Assembly: GCF_963675165.1 (NCBI RefSeq)
Contig: NC_087386.1
Coordinates: forward strand, 4,966,169 to 5,030,168
DNA: 64,000 nucleotides
Source: Halichondria panicea
Taxonomy: Eukaryota; Porifera; Demospongiae; Suberitida; Halichondriidae
Reading direction: 5' to 3'
In this document: positions 31,901-47,222 of the stretch, piece after piece
Layout of the letters: each line of letters begins with the position of its first letter
How positions within the stretch are numbered: position 1 is the stretch's first letter
Position numbers and translations under genes: made by a program
Notes under the pieces: model-generated
Seen by the model: only the letters and a program-made list of their open reading frames with translations
What the model was told of the DNA's origin: nothing
The model's database searches: none

Positions 31901-33339
31901 CTGCATGGGTGAAGCAAACAGTTGGCTGTTATAATTGTTGAATGTGAATAGTGGAGCCAAATGTGGGAAGGAATCTTAAATGCAAATTTGGGACAATTTC
32001 TCAGTTACAAATACATGATGTAATAGTTATTATGTTACCCCATTTCAAAGGTATTTCCTTAAACAAACTGTTTTATCTGCCCATGTCACAGAATTGGTAA
32101 GGTCACAACACTCTGTATCTACAGTCGAGTGTTGTACTCAACGAAGTACAGGGAATTAACAAACCATGCATGCAATATACAAGACACCCATCAGTTGTTA
32201 CAGTAGTACACACATAATGTAAGTAGTACGTTGTACGCAATGTTACGAGCACGATCTACTAATTAAGGCCCACCATCCCTCAGCTCTAGATATTATAGCA
32301 ATTGATGCAACCATTTACCAGAGGCAGGCCCAGCTACCACAAAGAGGCCATCCACCTCAGCCACTACTGGAGCACCGTACAAGTTAGACCAGGGGATCTT
32401 CAAGCGAAGTTTGTCTGCAATAGAAATAATATTAAGCATCAACTACACCACAACTGTGTGCATTTAGGAAAGTGCCAACATACAATACAAATCAGTACTT
32501 ACCTAAATGTCCTCCAAATATCCTCACAGGCAAGTTGAGCTCATCCTGTAGATTATATAATTAATGTTTACTCAATAATTGCTCTACACACGCACCAGTG
32601 CATTTTCCTTGAGGTCAAGTCTTTCCAAAAGCACATCACCTGAAATCAGCAACAGTTCTTTAACAGTAACAACCATTAATAGTATACTACGTATAATTTC
32701 AAGCGAAGCAAGGCTCTAATCGGGTCACGTTGAGATTTTGGAGAGAGAAAAAAGGATGACGATGGACACTGCTCAATCGAGCTAGTGGCTCTGGTTGCTG
32801 CATCCTGTAACGGTTAGACTTTAAAATTGGAGGACGTGTTAGTGATTGTACTAGGACAAATCAGCTCCATTTTACAGCTCAGAAAGCCCTTGTTCAAGCG
32901 TTCTGCTCATATTATAAGCTAGACTATGGGTTCTTAAATCAATCGTTACCTAGCACCGCCCAGCTACCTGTTGATCAGAGTGATGGCGAGGTTGCACTCT
33001 AGTCTACGTGTAAGTCAATAAATTTGTGTTGTGCTATACGGAGGTGTTACTGGTGGTAGACAGTAACATTTAAAAAGGGTGGGGCTCGCGTACATGCACG
33101 TAATATCACATAATAATAAACAATTAATTTTAATAATTGTAGTCTCCACCCTTCATTTTTTATCCCACAATTTCATATGTATATAATTATTATTATGGTG
33201 CCAGAATCATTATAAATAAATTTATAGCTCAAAACCAACCTCCAAATATTCCAACTTTCAGCTGAGAAGCATCCAGATTTTTCACATATGAGCCTAGGAA
33301 ACGGTTCAATAGGTCCACTAACACCCCTTCAAACACCAT
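28909..33339 (-). pseudogene. Unit 2 VPS13: 13 intact N-terminal exons without the rest
   Basis: Exons 33240-33339, 32596-32639, 32503-32545, 32319-32414, 31796-31900, 31384-31448, 30953-30991, 30827-30886, 30493-30558, 29956-30039, 29741-29798, 29426-29553 and 28909-29102 correspond one for one to exons 1-13 of unit 1, with the same splice sites and no visible lesions. The next exon is missing; only the decayed middle exons at 18.1-19.8 kb follow. Read-through of the last donor would end the protein after [11 protein letters not shown] plus five residues, giving about 359 residues of chorein-type N terminus. It may be a fresh pseudogene or a short VPS13-N protein. The ATG lies 262 bases downstream of the polyubiquitin stop. 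Confidence 0.8.
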
Positions 33340-33601
33340 GCTTCAGCCCTAGCAATTCACATGCACAATTAATTACAGTTTTTTCTAGATAGCTGAAAGG
33401 TCAAAGTTCAAACAAAACCACCACATGTACCGGAATCTCTTATATGTATGTACACATACCGTACATGTATAATTATACATGTTAGGTCAATCATTATAAG
33501 AAGAGAATAGTCATGTACATATAAACATGATCACAATGATAGCACACTTTATTAGCGCTAATCAGCTAGCTACGTCCATGTCCTTTTAGTTCAGAGTTGG
33601 T

Positions 33602-37271
<3,670 letters not shown>

Positions 37272-37420
37272 TGACATTTGTAATAAATTATGATTCTTTG
37301 CACAAAGTGCATATAGTAAAGTTGAACACTTAGCTATAGGTAAATAATTATGTAATAGAAGGAATGATAAAGATATAATTATGTCTAACTTATTTGTGAT
37401 GATGGTAAGAGATGATATGG

Positions 37421-38795
37421 CTAAATAGGAGGAAGACATGTCCTATTATTAATCCAGAGTCTCAGCAGATCAGTTGTATACTTAGGAATCCAATCAGCAA
37501 TCAATCCAGTTTTCCTAGTACAACCAAGGTGCAATTGAAAACCATTTGTTCCACTGCCAGTGTGTGTTCCTGCTATAAGAACAGGTGTATTCATTTTGGC
37601 CATGAGATTGGAGCAATGACCATCACTCGTATGAAGTGTTGCTGTACCCGTTGCTATGAGTATTGGATCTTGCATTACACTACCTCTACATGTGTGTACA
37701 TCAAACGACTCGTGGACTTCTATTTGGTAAGTGTTGCAACCCGTCTGCTGAGTGATAGTTGCTTTAATAGCTGCAAGATTGAGTAACATCAATCATGTGC
37801 GCATTTAATGGCTAAAAAAACTCACCATACGAATATTTCATATTTCGGGTGAAACTTTTAGAATTAGTAGCATTTCTGATGTTGCATGTGTTGGTCTTTG
37901 GGGGGCATAGTGGGCATGAAGGACCTGGTTTGAAAATTAATAGACATGATAAACGTTACATTGAAACCCTATATAATAGATCAATTGAGAGGCTCAACAC
38001 TGCGTAGAAACAGATGTGCATTACAGGAAAATATTTTGATTGATTAGATCTAAGTATGCAACTTTGCCTGCAACATAATATGAGTCTTTATGACACAGTT
38101 TATCCGTTTATCGACATTTGCACTCCTGTTTGCTATGATTTAGTCTAAAATTTACCTTTCGTTGTGGGAGTTTCAGTTGGATTAGTAACCTCTGGCTTTG
38201 GTGTAGTTGATGCTGATGTTGTTACTTCTGGCATTGAGTCATTTGTTGAATTCGAAGGTCGTTGCACAGTGTAGTTTTTATTGATTGTAGCGCTCAGATT
38301 ACTACAAACTCCAGATGTAGGAAAATTCTTCTCAGTATCACAGTTGAGATGAGGTGGCCAACCTGTTCCAGTGGCCGCGTTCACATGTGTAGTACATGAT
38401 TCAGTTTCAGTAACAGCTACACAGGTTTCTTTGCAAGGCCTAGTTACAAATTTTGTATTGGATACGTCTTGCCCAGATGTACAGTTCAAGAAAGGGAAGT
38501 AATGAAAGCATAATAGTACTCCAACATGATCAGAACAAGGAGAATCAGTCAACAGAGGTTCAAAATGATTGAATTCACCAAGCACTTCCCCAACGGTTTC
38601 ATGTCCTCTAGCATTTGGAAGAACAGTGATGTTATAGCCACAGTAGTCACTCACTTCCTTTGGGAGTGCATGACACTTGTAGGTTTTATCAGCGATACTT
38701 CCTCTAATGCGGCACTGTCTTTTCAATACCGGACTTGCAGATGCAAGTGTGGTAGTGATAGCCAACAGGAGTGCAAATGTCGATAAACTGCACAT
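37421..38795 (-). CDS. sFRP-like secreted Frizzled-CRD + NTR protein, copy a (362 aa)
   Basis: Three exons, 38156-38795, 37826-37924 and 37421-37770, in phase. The protein opens with a hydrophobic signal peptide (MCSLSTFALLLAITTTLASA). A Frizzled cysteine-rich domain follows, with the hallmark YNITVLPNARGHET, LLTDSPCSDHVGVLLC and PCKETC and about ten cysteines. Then come a Thr/Pro-rich linker and an NTR-like domain ending PVLIAGTHTG...LGCTRKTGLIADW. CRD plus NTR is the architecture of secreted Frizzled-related proteins, which bind Wnt ligands outside the cell. TATAAATA is at 38877-38884, 82 bases before the ATG. It lies tail to tail with TEKTL1, with 149 bases between the stops. It has the best preserved neighbourhood and is probably the founder. 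Confidence 0.82.
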
Positions 38796-40121
38796 GTTGG
38801 TTGGAGATTTTCTTGCGTTTGCTATGATGTGATTTTGTTGGTTTTGAGAGATAGTTGCAGCTTCTGCACATGCCAGTATTTATAGCAACAAGAAGATACT
38901 TCCACAAGCTCATTGCATCATTTATTCCACTTCCTGATGGAACTATAGTTGTCTGACCAAATGGATATGGGGGATGTTATCTGTGTCAAAATTACTATAT
39001 ATGGGTAATTATGTCAGTGCATAACAATTTTATATAATCGTATAGCAGGTAATTTTGGGGGACAAAATATTCGTGGTTCAGCAATATTGAGACATTTCTT
39101 GGGTAATATTTTCGTGGTTGGAGCTTGCACTGCAGGTAAAGATAGGCAAGGTCGCTTCATTCGTGGGTAATATATTCGTGGTCAGGCTTCCAAACACGAA
39201 ACCACAAATATTTTGCCCCACGAAAATTACACGCTATACGGTATGTCAGTATACTGTGACACATTGCATAGTGAGCACATTGCACCACATGCACTATATG
39301 GCAATGTGCATAACAATTTTATATAGTGACCACGTTGACATATACCAGACCTGCCAACCTCTAATACTAAGTAAAATCAAAGATTGTGCTTGAAATTAGA
39401 TGTTTCTGCTTGATCAATTAAAAAACTCTTCCAATATAAAAAAAAGTCTGGTAGAGCTGACATTGTTATTGTTAATTCCCTGTTTATTTTGTGGGTTTTG
39501 TGCACATCCTGCCACGTGGCCAGAGCCGGGATACCGGCAATGAGGCACTAGCTGAACTTGTAGACCACCTCCTCTGCTTGGCAGGTATGATATACACACA
39601 GTCTGTGCATGTGCATGTGCATATGTCAACTGCTCAATATGCAATGTGTTAATAAACCCCTTAATTGCAGTGGTGCAATTATAGATTATGTCATCGGAAT
39701 GTCATTGTAGATTATGTCATCGGAATGTCATTGTAGACTTTTACAGAGAATCATGCATGAAAAATGACTTAGACTGAAAACCACACACGGTCACCCCACT
39801 AATTCTAGGAAAGGGACTGGCCCAGAGGAGGTACGACATCCGCGAGGCGCAGGAAGTGTTTAATGCACATTATTTATTACCTCCAGGTCAAAATTCAATT
39901 GCGTATTACCTGCCAATGCACAAGCACTGAGCTATAATTATTAGCTGCCAAGAGCCTGTTTCGTGCACCGTTTGATCTAGGATATTGATATCGGCTTAAT
40001 CTAATACCGGTTTACTCATTAATTTTTATGCGCTATTGAACTTTGATCCAGAGAATAGGAACGTGGGGCGCGCATCAAGCACTTCTTATTTAGAATGAGA
40101 GAGAGCAAAAATGTAGAGATC
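38796..40121. other. Upstream region of sFRP copy a, with a 202-bp MITE
   Basis: 38877-38884 is the TATA box. 39039-39240 is an inverted-repeat element with CGTATAGC...GCTATACG ends and AAAATATT(C/T)GTGG next to them, without coding capacity. From 39470 to 39640 a GC-richer stretch (GCCACGTGGCCAGAGCC) gives no convincing domain in any frame. No gene is called. Confidence 0.55.
39039..39240. mobile_element. 202-bp inverted-repeat MITE
   Basis: Left end CGTATAGCAGGTAATTTT; right end is its diverged inverse, ACGAAAATTACACGCTATACG. Both continue inward into AAAATATTCGTGG-like blocks. Target repeats are not clear. Confidence 0.65.
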
Positions 40122-40178
40122 ACAGGTTGATCAAATTATCATCCCTTAAATTAAGGGATGATAATTTGATCAACCTGT
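40122..40178. repeat. Perfect 57-bp palindrome
   Basis: 27-base arms starting ACAGGTTGATCAAATTATC and a 3-base centre (AAT). The left half alone is found at 44832-44853, so the palindrome formed by an inverted duplication of this flank sequence. Confidence 0.9.
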
Positions 40179-40734
40179 CAAGGCTTAATAGATGATTGTG
40201 CATAATGTATACGTATCGGTATATTGATTGTAGTCAAGCAGCCCTGTCATACACAAAGTATTACAATAATTATGTTACGAAAAAGGAAAAGAATGCTTCT
40301 GACACGTTTCAATATTTATAGCTATGTAAAACTGCAATTTTCAGAGTAAAAGTGGGCCACTCTCATGTGCACAAATGCATGCAGATCATTAGCACATTTT
40401 TGAGAAATTATGTCTCTCAATTACAAAAACAACGTAATGAGACAGTTGAACGCCACCTTCGTGAGCTCGGACACAGTAAACTCGTTGACAACCTGAGACC
40501 ACACCTCGACAAAGGTAAGTATATAGTAGTTAGTAAGAGCTGTGGGTAGTAGTAGGTGGGTTGCTGTATTGGAAGTTATTCTTGCTATGAACAGGTTTGA
40601 TTCCAATAACAAAGCTTAGATCAGCATTTCTAGTAATGTGTTTCTATCCGAAATTTCGTTGTGACTATCATTTTTCTGCGTTGTACCATGCATGGACTAT
40701 ATCCATGTTGCTGATGCATGATTGATGCATGATT

Positions 40735-41455
40735 GGCTGAACCCACTATGAGCACCAGTGCTACAGTTAGTAGTTAGTGTGTGTGGTGATACAACAGGAG
40801 CAGGTGGGTTATAAATTTGTTTTGTGCAGAGGACCAGATGTGTGTGTATAATACTGTGCATTCCATTCCTAACACCTCACAATGTCAGATAATTAGTTAT
40901 TTGTAGAAGTACGTTTTAAAATTTCTGTCTTTCTCTCTGTATGTAAGGTGCTGAGAAGCTCTATTAGGCCTACTTTTAAGTCTTGACGCACATAATGCAG
41001 ATATTATATTTGCAACAGTTAATCGTATTTGTAAGTCATACTGATCGCCTGCAGAACGCTGCACACTCTTCTGAAGGTCTTAAAGAAAATTGGCACAGAC
41101 AGTGACAAAAAGTTGACATTGTGTTATTGTTTTTTGTGTTGTTAATGATCTTTACCTAATGCTCAATATTTATATTGCCTGATATAAATGCACAACCACA
41201 CTTAACCAAACTGCTTAATATGTACACTGCATGACATTGGCTTAGCAAAAAGCTCACAATACCCAGGAGAGAGCAGTTGGCTATATATTTATAACTTTTT
41301 ACTGAGGCCGTCGATGAATAATTGTCTTGACAGGGTCCTGTTTTCTCTTCGGACGTCACAACAAGAGAACGTCTAGACCGACTACTCGTTAGGGTGTATC
41401 AGAGGCATGCTGAAACTAATCTACCTGTATCTTGTACAGGTGAGCAAATACCTAA
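40735..41455 (+). pseudogene. Decayed TEKTL1 fragment b
   Basis: Matches TEKTL1 from the end of exon 2 (CACTATGAGCACCAGTGCTAC at 40743) through exon 3 (CTGATCGCCTGCAGAACGC at 41040) to exon 5 (GACGTCACAACAAGAGAACG at about 41351). There are deletions, frameshifts and stops throughout, and exon 1 is missing. It derives from duplication of the sFRP neighbourhood. Confidence 0.85.
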
Positions 41456-41499
41456 CAAATACGTATAAAACCTTCCTTGTGGGAAGCGAGCAAATTAAA

Positions 41500-42180
41500 T
41501 AGTCCTCATTGGTGGTACTTTCTCTTCCTGGATCAATGTCACATCTGGAGTCCCCTAAGGCTCCATCCTTGGTCCCCTTTTATTCATGTTATACATCAAT
41601 ATGACATTGGAGAAGGAATCTCATATACTAGCTATCAAACTCTTCACTGATCGATGACTGCATGTGCTATTTACCAAGAAGTAAGAACCACTAGTGATGT
41701 GTACGTCTACAGCAAGACCTATCCCGTCTGTCCACCTGGTTGCACAAATAGTTATTGAAGTTCAACATCTCAAAGTGCAAGGCAATGTCAATACCAAACA
41801 GAAAATCTCCTCTCATTTTTACCTACCATAATTATCGACAATACCCCCCTGGACTGGGTAACATCATTCAAGTATGCTCGTTGACAATGGACTGATCTCG
41901 TCAACCAAGTCTCAACCTCCTGAGACGTAATCTACACCCAATATCAGAACTTACATGTCACTCGTCCGTACAAGCTTAGAATACACCGCCCCAGTCTGAT
42001 CACCCCACCAGAAGCAACAAATCACTATAATCTGCAAAAGAGAGCTGCTAAATTGGACAAATCCACCTACACTTGGACAAGTGTTACATTAAAAGCCTGC
42101 AAGAACTAAACCTTTTGTCACCGGACCAATGCAGAGCGACCTTGCGAGTTGTCAAATTTTCAAGATTGTCAACTACATGC
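41500..42180 (+). mobile_element. Decayed non-LTR retrotransposon reverse transcriptase fragment
   Basis: Conceptual reading with frameshifts gives SILGPLLFMLYIN at about 41561-41600, then LLKFNISKCKAMSI, DNTPLDWVTSFKY and a QKRAAK-type stretch near 42040. This is the usual order from the palm domain to the thumb of LINE reverse transcriptases (jockey/CR1-like). Many stops; clearly dead. It sits between TEKTL1 fragment b and sFRP copy b and has no counterpart in the other repeats. Confidence 0.8.
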
Positions 42181-42604
42181 ACGTTAACGATTTTATGCTT
42201 GCAACACAAGCCCTACAAGATCAAATAGTTATACTTTACTGTGCTTTTTGGTAATAGTTGTTTTTAGTGGGAATTTTATTCACAGTTCTGTGTGTATGCT
42301 GTAGTTTCCTCAGTAGTTTTGAAGTAGGGTTCAGATCTTACCTATAATTATGATGACCTGTTATGTTTAATTTTAGCCGTAGTTTTTAGTTTGTGTTGTT
42401 CGTGTTTCAGGGGAACACCAGCCCAGCCTTCTGTTACCCCTTTCCATTTGGATAAATATCATTCTATAAAGGCCAGAGGAATGTACTGTCATACTAGAGT
42501 ATAAAGTTTAATGTAGTATAAACTGATATAATTATACATGTCGTAGACAATGATTTAGACAAAAATAAAGAAGCTTGTTTCATGGTGGTAAGAGATGTTC
42601 ACCG
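42181..42604. other. Spacer between the LINE remnant and sFRP copy b
   Basis: AT-rich. A scrap of TEKTL1 exon 6 (GGCCAGAGGAATGTACTGTC, 42471) is recognisable just before the sFRP tail. Nothing else is seen. Confidence 0.5.
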
Positions 42605-43978
42605 TTAGAACTTAGGAGAAGGAGGAGGACATGTTCTTTTAGCAATCCAATCGATCAGCTTTTTAATAAACTTAGAAATCCAATCTGCAATCAATCCACT
42701 TTGCTTAGTACAACCAAGGTGCAATTCATAACCATTTCCAACTGTTTCAACGTGTGTTCCTGCTATAAGCACAGGCGTGTTCATCTTGGCCATAAGGTTG
42801 GAGCAATGACCATTAGTATGAAGTGTTGCTGTACCCGTTTCTATTGTAATTGAAGCTTGCCTTACAGGACCATTGCATGTGTGTACATCAAACGACTCGT
42901 GAACTGTCATTTGGTAAGTGTTACAATCCGTCTGCTCAGTGATAGTTGCTCTAATAGCTGCAAATGGAAGATTTGAACAGTGAGTAACATCGATCATGTG
43001 TGCAAGTAGAAAACTTACCGTAGGTATATATATTTCTGGTGAAACTATTAGCATTTGCAGAATTTCTGATGTTGCATTTGAGACATTTGCATGGAGCTGG
43101 TTTGAGAAAAGACACGATTATTAAAATCCTAGATTTTAGATAGAGGAATACGATAGATTAAATCTGCAAAATTAATGTGCTTGCAACATAATTATGACAT
43201 TATTATGTCACTGTAAACAGAAGATCACAATGGTGTACTCTAAAAATGTACCTTTCGTTGTGGGAGTTTCAGTTGGACTTGTAACCTTTGGCTTAGGTGT
43301 AGTTGATGAAGGTGGGGCTTCCGTTGTGGGAGCTTTAGTTGGACGTGTAACCTTTGGTTTAGGTGTAGATGATGCAGGTGGGACTACTTTCGTTGTTAGT
43401 ACTCTGAAGTTTTTTTTGATTGTAACAGAAGTGTTAGCGCACACTTTCTGTGTATAGTTTTCATTACGCATGGCCTCAGGAATATATGTTGGAAAACTCT
43501 TATTTTTATCACAGTCGAGATGATTAGCCCAGCCTGAGACCGGTGACGAGTTCACAAGAACAGTACATGATGCATCATGATCAGTTTTAGCAGCTATACA
43601 GGTGTCATTGCAAGGCAAAACTCTCTCTTCACATTCTACTGCTGTATCAGGCGTGCACTCCCAAAAAGGGAAGTAATGGAAGCATAGCAGTGGTCCAAGA
43701 TGATCGGAGCAAGGAGAATCCGTTAATAGTTGTGTGAAATCATCGAATTCACCGAGTGCTTGATCAATGGTTGTATGTCCTCTAGCATTTGGAAGTATAG
43801 TGGTGCTATGGCCACAGTAGTCACTCACTTCCTTTGGGAGTGCATGACACTTGCAAGCCGGGATCTCTCCTCCAATCCAAACATTCCTGCTTTTTCTTTT
43901 CGATACCGGACTTGCAGATGCAAGACTTAGTGTGGTAGTGATAGCCAACAGGAGTGCAAATGTCAATATACTGCACAT
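42605..43978 (-). CDS. sFRP-like secreted Frizzled-CRD + NTR protein, copy b (385 aa)
   Basis: Exons 43252-43978, 43019-43096 and 42605-42957, in phase. Signal peptide MCSILTFALLLAITT, CRD with PNARGHTT, LLTDSPCSDHLGPLLC and PCNDTC, and NTR with PVLIAGTHVE and LGCTKQSGLIADW. The linker is the longest of the four because a PKPKVTxPTxxPTT block is duplicated. The reading frame also has an upstream ATG at 44047, but the TATA box is at 44055-44062, so that ATG would be too close to be transcribed; the start at 43978 matches the other copies. Exon 2 is shorter than in copy a. Confidence 0.82.
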
Positions 43979-44229
43979 GTTGGTTGGAGATTTTCTTGAG
44001 CTTGCAATGATTTTGTTAGTTGTGAGATATAGCTGCAGCTTCTGCACATGCCAGTATTTATAGCAATAGGCTCATTATCATTGACTACACTTCCTGTTAT
44101 AGGACTTATATTGTCCAATCAAAGATGTTATCTCTTAGCAACCACCACCCACACATGTAATACCTGGTCATCCACTAACAGATGTGTGAAATAAATTATG
44201 TGCAAACCAAAAACAGAGAAATAGTGCTA
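43979..44229. promoter_or_regulatory. Promoter region of sFRP copy b
   Basis: TATAAATA (minus) at 44055-44062 and, beside it, the GCATGTGCAGAAGCTGCA block shared with the promoters of copies a and d and mildly changed in c. Nothing else is seen. Confidence 0.6.
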
Positions 44230-45902
44230 TCAAGCTTCAGTAACTTCAAGTGCTTTGTGCTCTAGCTAACAGTTGCAGTTGAAATGGTGAACACATCTCT
44301 CCATAATCAGTTCTCTCAATTCGATCCCTCTCTCTTCTCTTGCTTTATTCCTGCATCTCAATTTGGGTTTGCTAAAAATGAGGGAAAAGGAATTTTATTC
44401 ACTGTAATAATTGCAGCACAATAAAGTTATGCGCTTGAAATGAAAAAGCTTCAGATTCAGAAAATGGTCTTGTACACATAAAGGTGCTATACAGTACGGT
44501 ATCTCACCATTGAAGGGGGTCTTGATACCCATGCTGGTCTAGGCCTAGTTGGTTGAGGGTCTGATGAGAGTGGAACTCTGCATGCTTCCTACAGAGCACC
44601 TCCTCCTGGCAGACTCCACATACTCTGCCGGGGTGGGCAGTTGATTGTGGGAGGGCTGAAGAAGAGGACCCTGTATGTAGAGAATTAGTTTTATAGCCAG
44701 AAGTATTCTCAAATGAGATATTTCAGGGTAGAAAATAATTAGCTCACTATGTACATATACGTATACGTAGGACAAGTTTGGAATCAAAGAGAGAATGTAC
44801 CTGATTCACAGTTGACATGCTTGCCTAGCCCACGTAGAGATCACAGGTTGATCAAATTATCACCTTTAACAACAGTAGTAACAGATGTGCATAGTTCACA
44901 TAATTATATTGATTGTAGTCAAGCAACTCTGTCACACATAAACAAGTATTACGATTTGTTACAAATGCTTCTGACACGCGCTCTTTCACATACAATATTT
45001 TTTACAAACGTAGCTACGAATGGTATAAGATTGCAAATGATACACAGATGCTAAAATGGTCCACTCTCATGTGCACACATGCATGCAGGCCAATAGCACA
45101 TTTTTGAAGAATTATGTCTCTCAATTGCAAAGATAGACACAAAAACAAGATAGTTTACATTGTGGTGTAATTGAACTTAACCACAAACAGTGTATCCACC
45201 CACAAGACTTGACATTAGTTTATGGGAAAACTAGACAAAACCCATGAAATTAGCAATAGCTCTTGATGTGGCTGAACTCAAACAGGCTACACTGATGTGT
45301 ATATAGTCTAGGTTACATCAATTGACCTGCAATAAAAACAACAATTTAAACCCAAATTGAGAGACTGTTTACTGCATCTAATGTGAGATGCCTTGGGCAA
45401 TTATTTGTGGTATTCAACCAGCAGCTGGGTGTAATTTGAGCAGAGAAAACTGGAATTACTTTAAAGAGATGGGCTACAGCCAAGTTTTAGACCGAGGCCT
45501 TTCAATTAGTTACTTGCTCAAAGATCTAAAGCACCTACGTAACACACATGTGTATAGTATTTGCAGCATACCACAGTTTACCCTATACCTTTAATCTATC
45601 CACCTACACATAATTATTAGACACACGGTACTACCATGGACACACAGAGCATGTGAATTAGGCAGAATTACTGCCACCTACGTAGTTGAGCTACATACAT
45701 ACTAGCATGTACAGATACTCCCACAACCAATTAAATTATAGTGAACAATCGACCTCACGGAAATGAAAGTTAACCTCTACGTAATGGTGCAAGCTGTATA
45801 AAAACACCTGATATATACTACTCGTATCTTGGGCAGAGAGTCATCACTACTTCCTTTTCTTTCTTCTTATCGCCACATTTCTCCTTGCCTCCTTGCCTGC
45901 AG
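44230..45902 (-). pseudogene. Decayed ANKEF1 3' exons, repeat b
   Basis: Three exons of the ANKEF1 tail are recognisable: the last exon at about 44230-44375 (ELARAQ/LEVTEA region, with frame changes), the AEYVESARRRCSVG exon at about 44514-44672, and the Lys-rich exon at about 45823-45902. Upstream ankyrin exons are missing, so the fragment cannot be part of a working gene. Confidence 0.8.
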
Positions 45903-46109
45903 AGAGAGTAACAGTGGCTAAATTATATCTAAATGTGAGCGTGTTCTTGGTTAGACTAACAGTAGCAGTATAATTGAAATGCACTAATAATTATGGAGGC
46001 TGTAGGGCCTACGTACGTATATAACCAACCTGTATAATTATGAAGGGTGACCTGCTTATAATTATGTGACTACTATATAAACATGCTATAGATCTACCGA
46101 CATACCGCA
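45903..46109. other. Spacer, no gene seen
   Basis: Sequence corresponding to ANKEF1 intron material (compare 55806-56010), then the junction with TEKTL1 fragment c. Confidence 0.5.
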
Positions 46110-47065
46110 TGCTTCCTATGACCTTCTCTGCCAATTAATGACTCCATCAAGTCAGCCAGCTATTTTCGACTTTGATGAGACCATAATTATTGCGCAAGAC
46201 ATGCATGCAGTCTTAGAATAGCAAGGGCCACAGTAGACACCCTTTAAGGAGTTCCTGGTTTCAGTCGGTCTTCAGTCATGGCTGCCAGTCTTCACGAGGA
46301 GGATCTAGTGCGACACGACTTAAGTCACTGTCTGCACTCACTGTGAGCACTAGTGGTACAGTGGGTATATAGTTATGGTTTGGGATCTACGACAGGAATA
46401 GGCGACTTAAAGTGAACATCATTATGAGCATCCAATAATAGTTAATTGTTTTGCTCCATATGTGCATAGCTATTGTGCATTCCAACATTCCATTTTTAAC
46501 ACCTTTACAATGATAAATAGGACAGACGAATTATGCGTAAATAATTGTAGCAGTATAGTTTTCAATTGCATGTTCTGTCCTTTCTCCACAGATGAAGCTC
46601 CAACTTCTGATGCACATCATGCAATTGAATGCTATAGAGGTACGTACTGCATGCAATGCCCAGGAGAAAGCACTTGGTTAATTACTTTTGGTAAGTATAA
46701 TTATTTTCTGAGGCCGTTGATGAATATTTGTTTGACAGGGTCCTATTTCCTCGTCGGACGTCACAACAAGAAAATACCAACCAGTGGTTCGGATGTATCA
46801 GAGGCACGCTGGAACTGATTTACCTGCATGAGGCTGCCCATCTTGTACAGGTGAGCAAAGTACCTAGTCTACTAACACACATACCCACACACATCCCGTA
46901 CAGGCCAGTGGAATGTACTATGCATGATTCTAAATCATCCGCAAGAATATAGCACTACTGAAGCTTGTAAGCAAGCCGCTTCGTGATGACACACGGACAC
47001 GGGCCCTAAAAGAAATGCATATATACCTTCTGAAACTCCCAACTATCATACTAAAGCATTGACAA
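46110..47065 (+). pseudogene. Decayed TEKTL1 fragment c
   Basis: Begins inside exon 2 (TATGACCTTCTCTGCCAATT, where the intact gene reads CCGACCTTCTCTGCCAGTC) and extends to exon 6 (GCCAGTGGAATGTACTATG near 46903). Exons are interrupted by indels and stops; exon 3 is mostly deleted. It lies tail to tail with sFRP copy c, as TEKTL1 does with copy a. Confidence 0.87.
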
Positions 47066-47222
47066 CTTTATAATAGTTCAAGATAACTATAGGATTCCAT
47101 GCATGTATATTTAACTGTTATAACGGTAATGTGTTACATGTATAGGTATACAAATGAATGTTTTGATAGAGAATGATGAGCATGTTGATGGTAAGAGACA
47201 TTATTGGCTATAATTAAAAGAG

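Noticed and set aside
39414..39644. Possible exon in the GC-richer stretch near 39.5 kb
   Set aside because: No domain, no phase-compatible splice partners and no counterpart in the other sFRP repeats.
43979..44047. Upstream start giving sFRP copy b a longer N terminus
   Set aside because: The ATG lies only eight bases from the TATA box and would hide the signal peptide; the internal ATG fits the other three copies.
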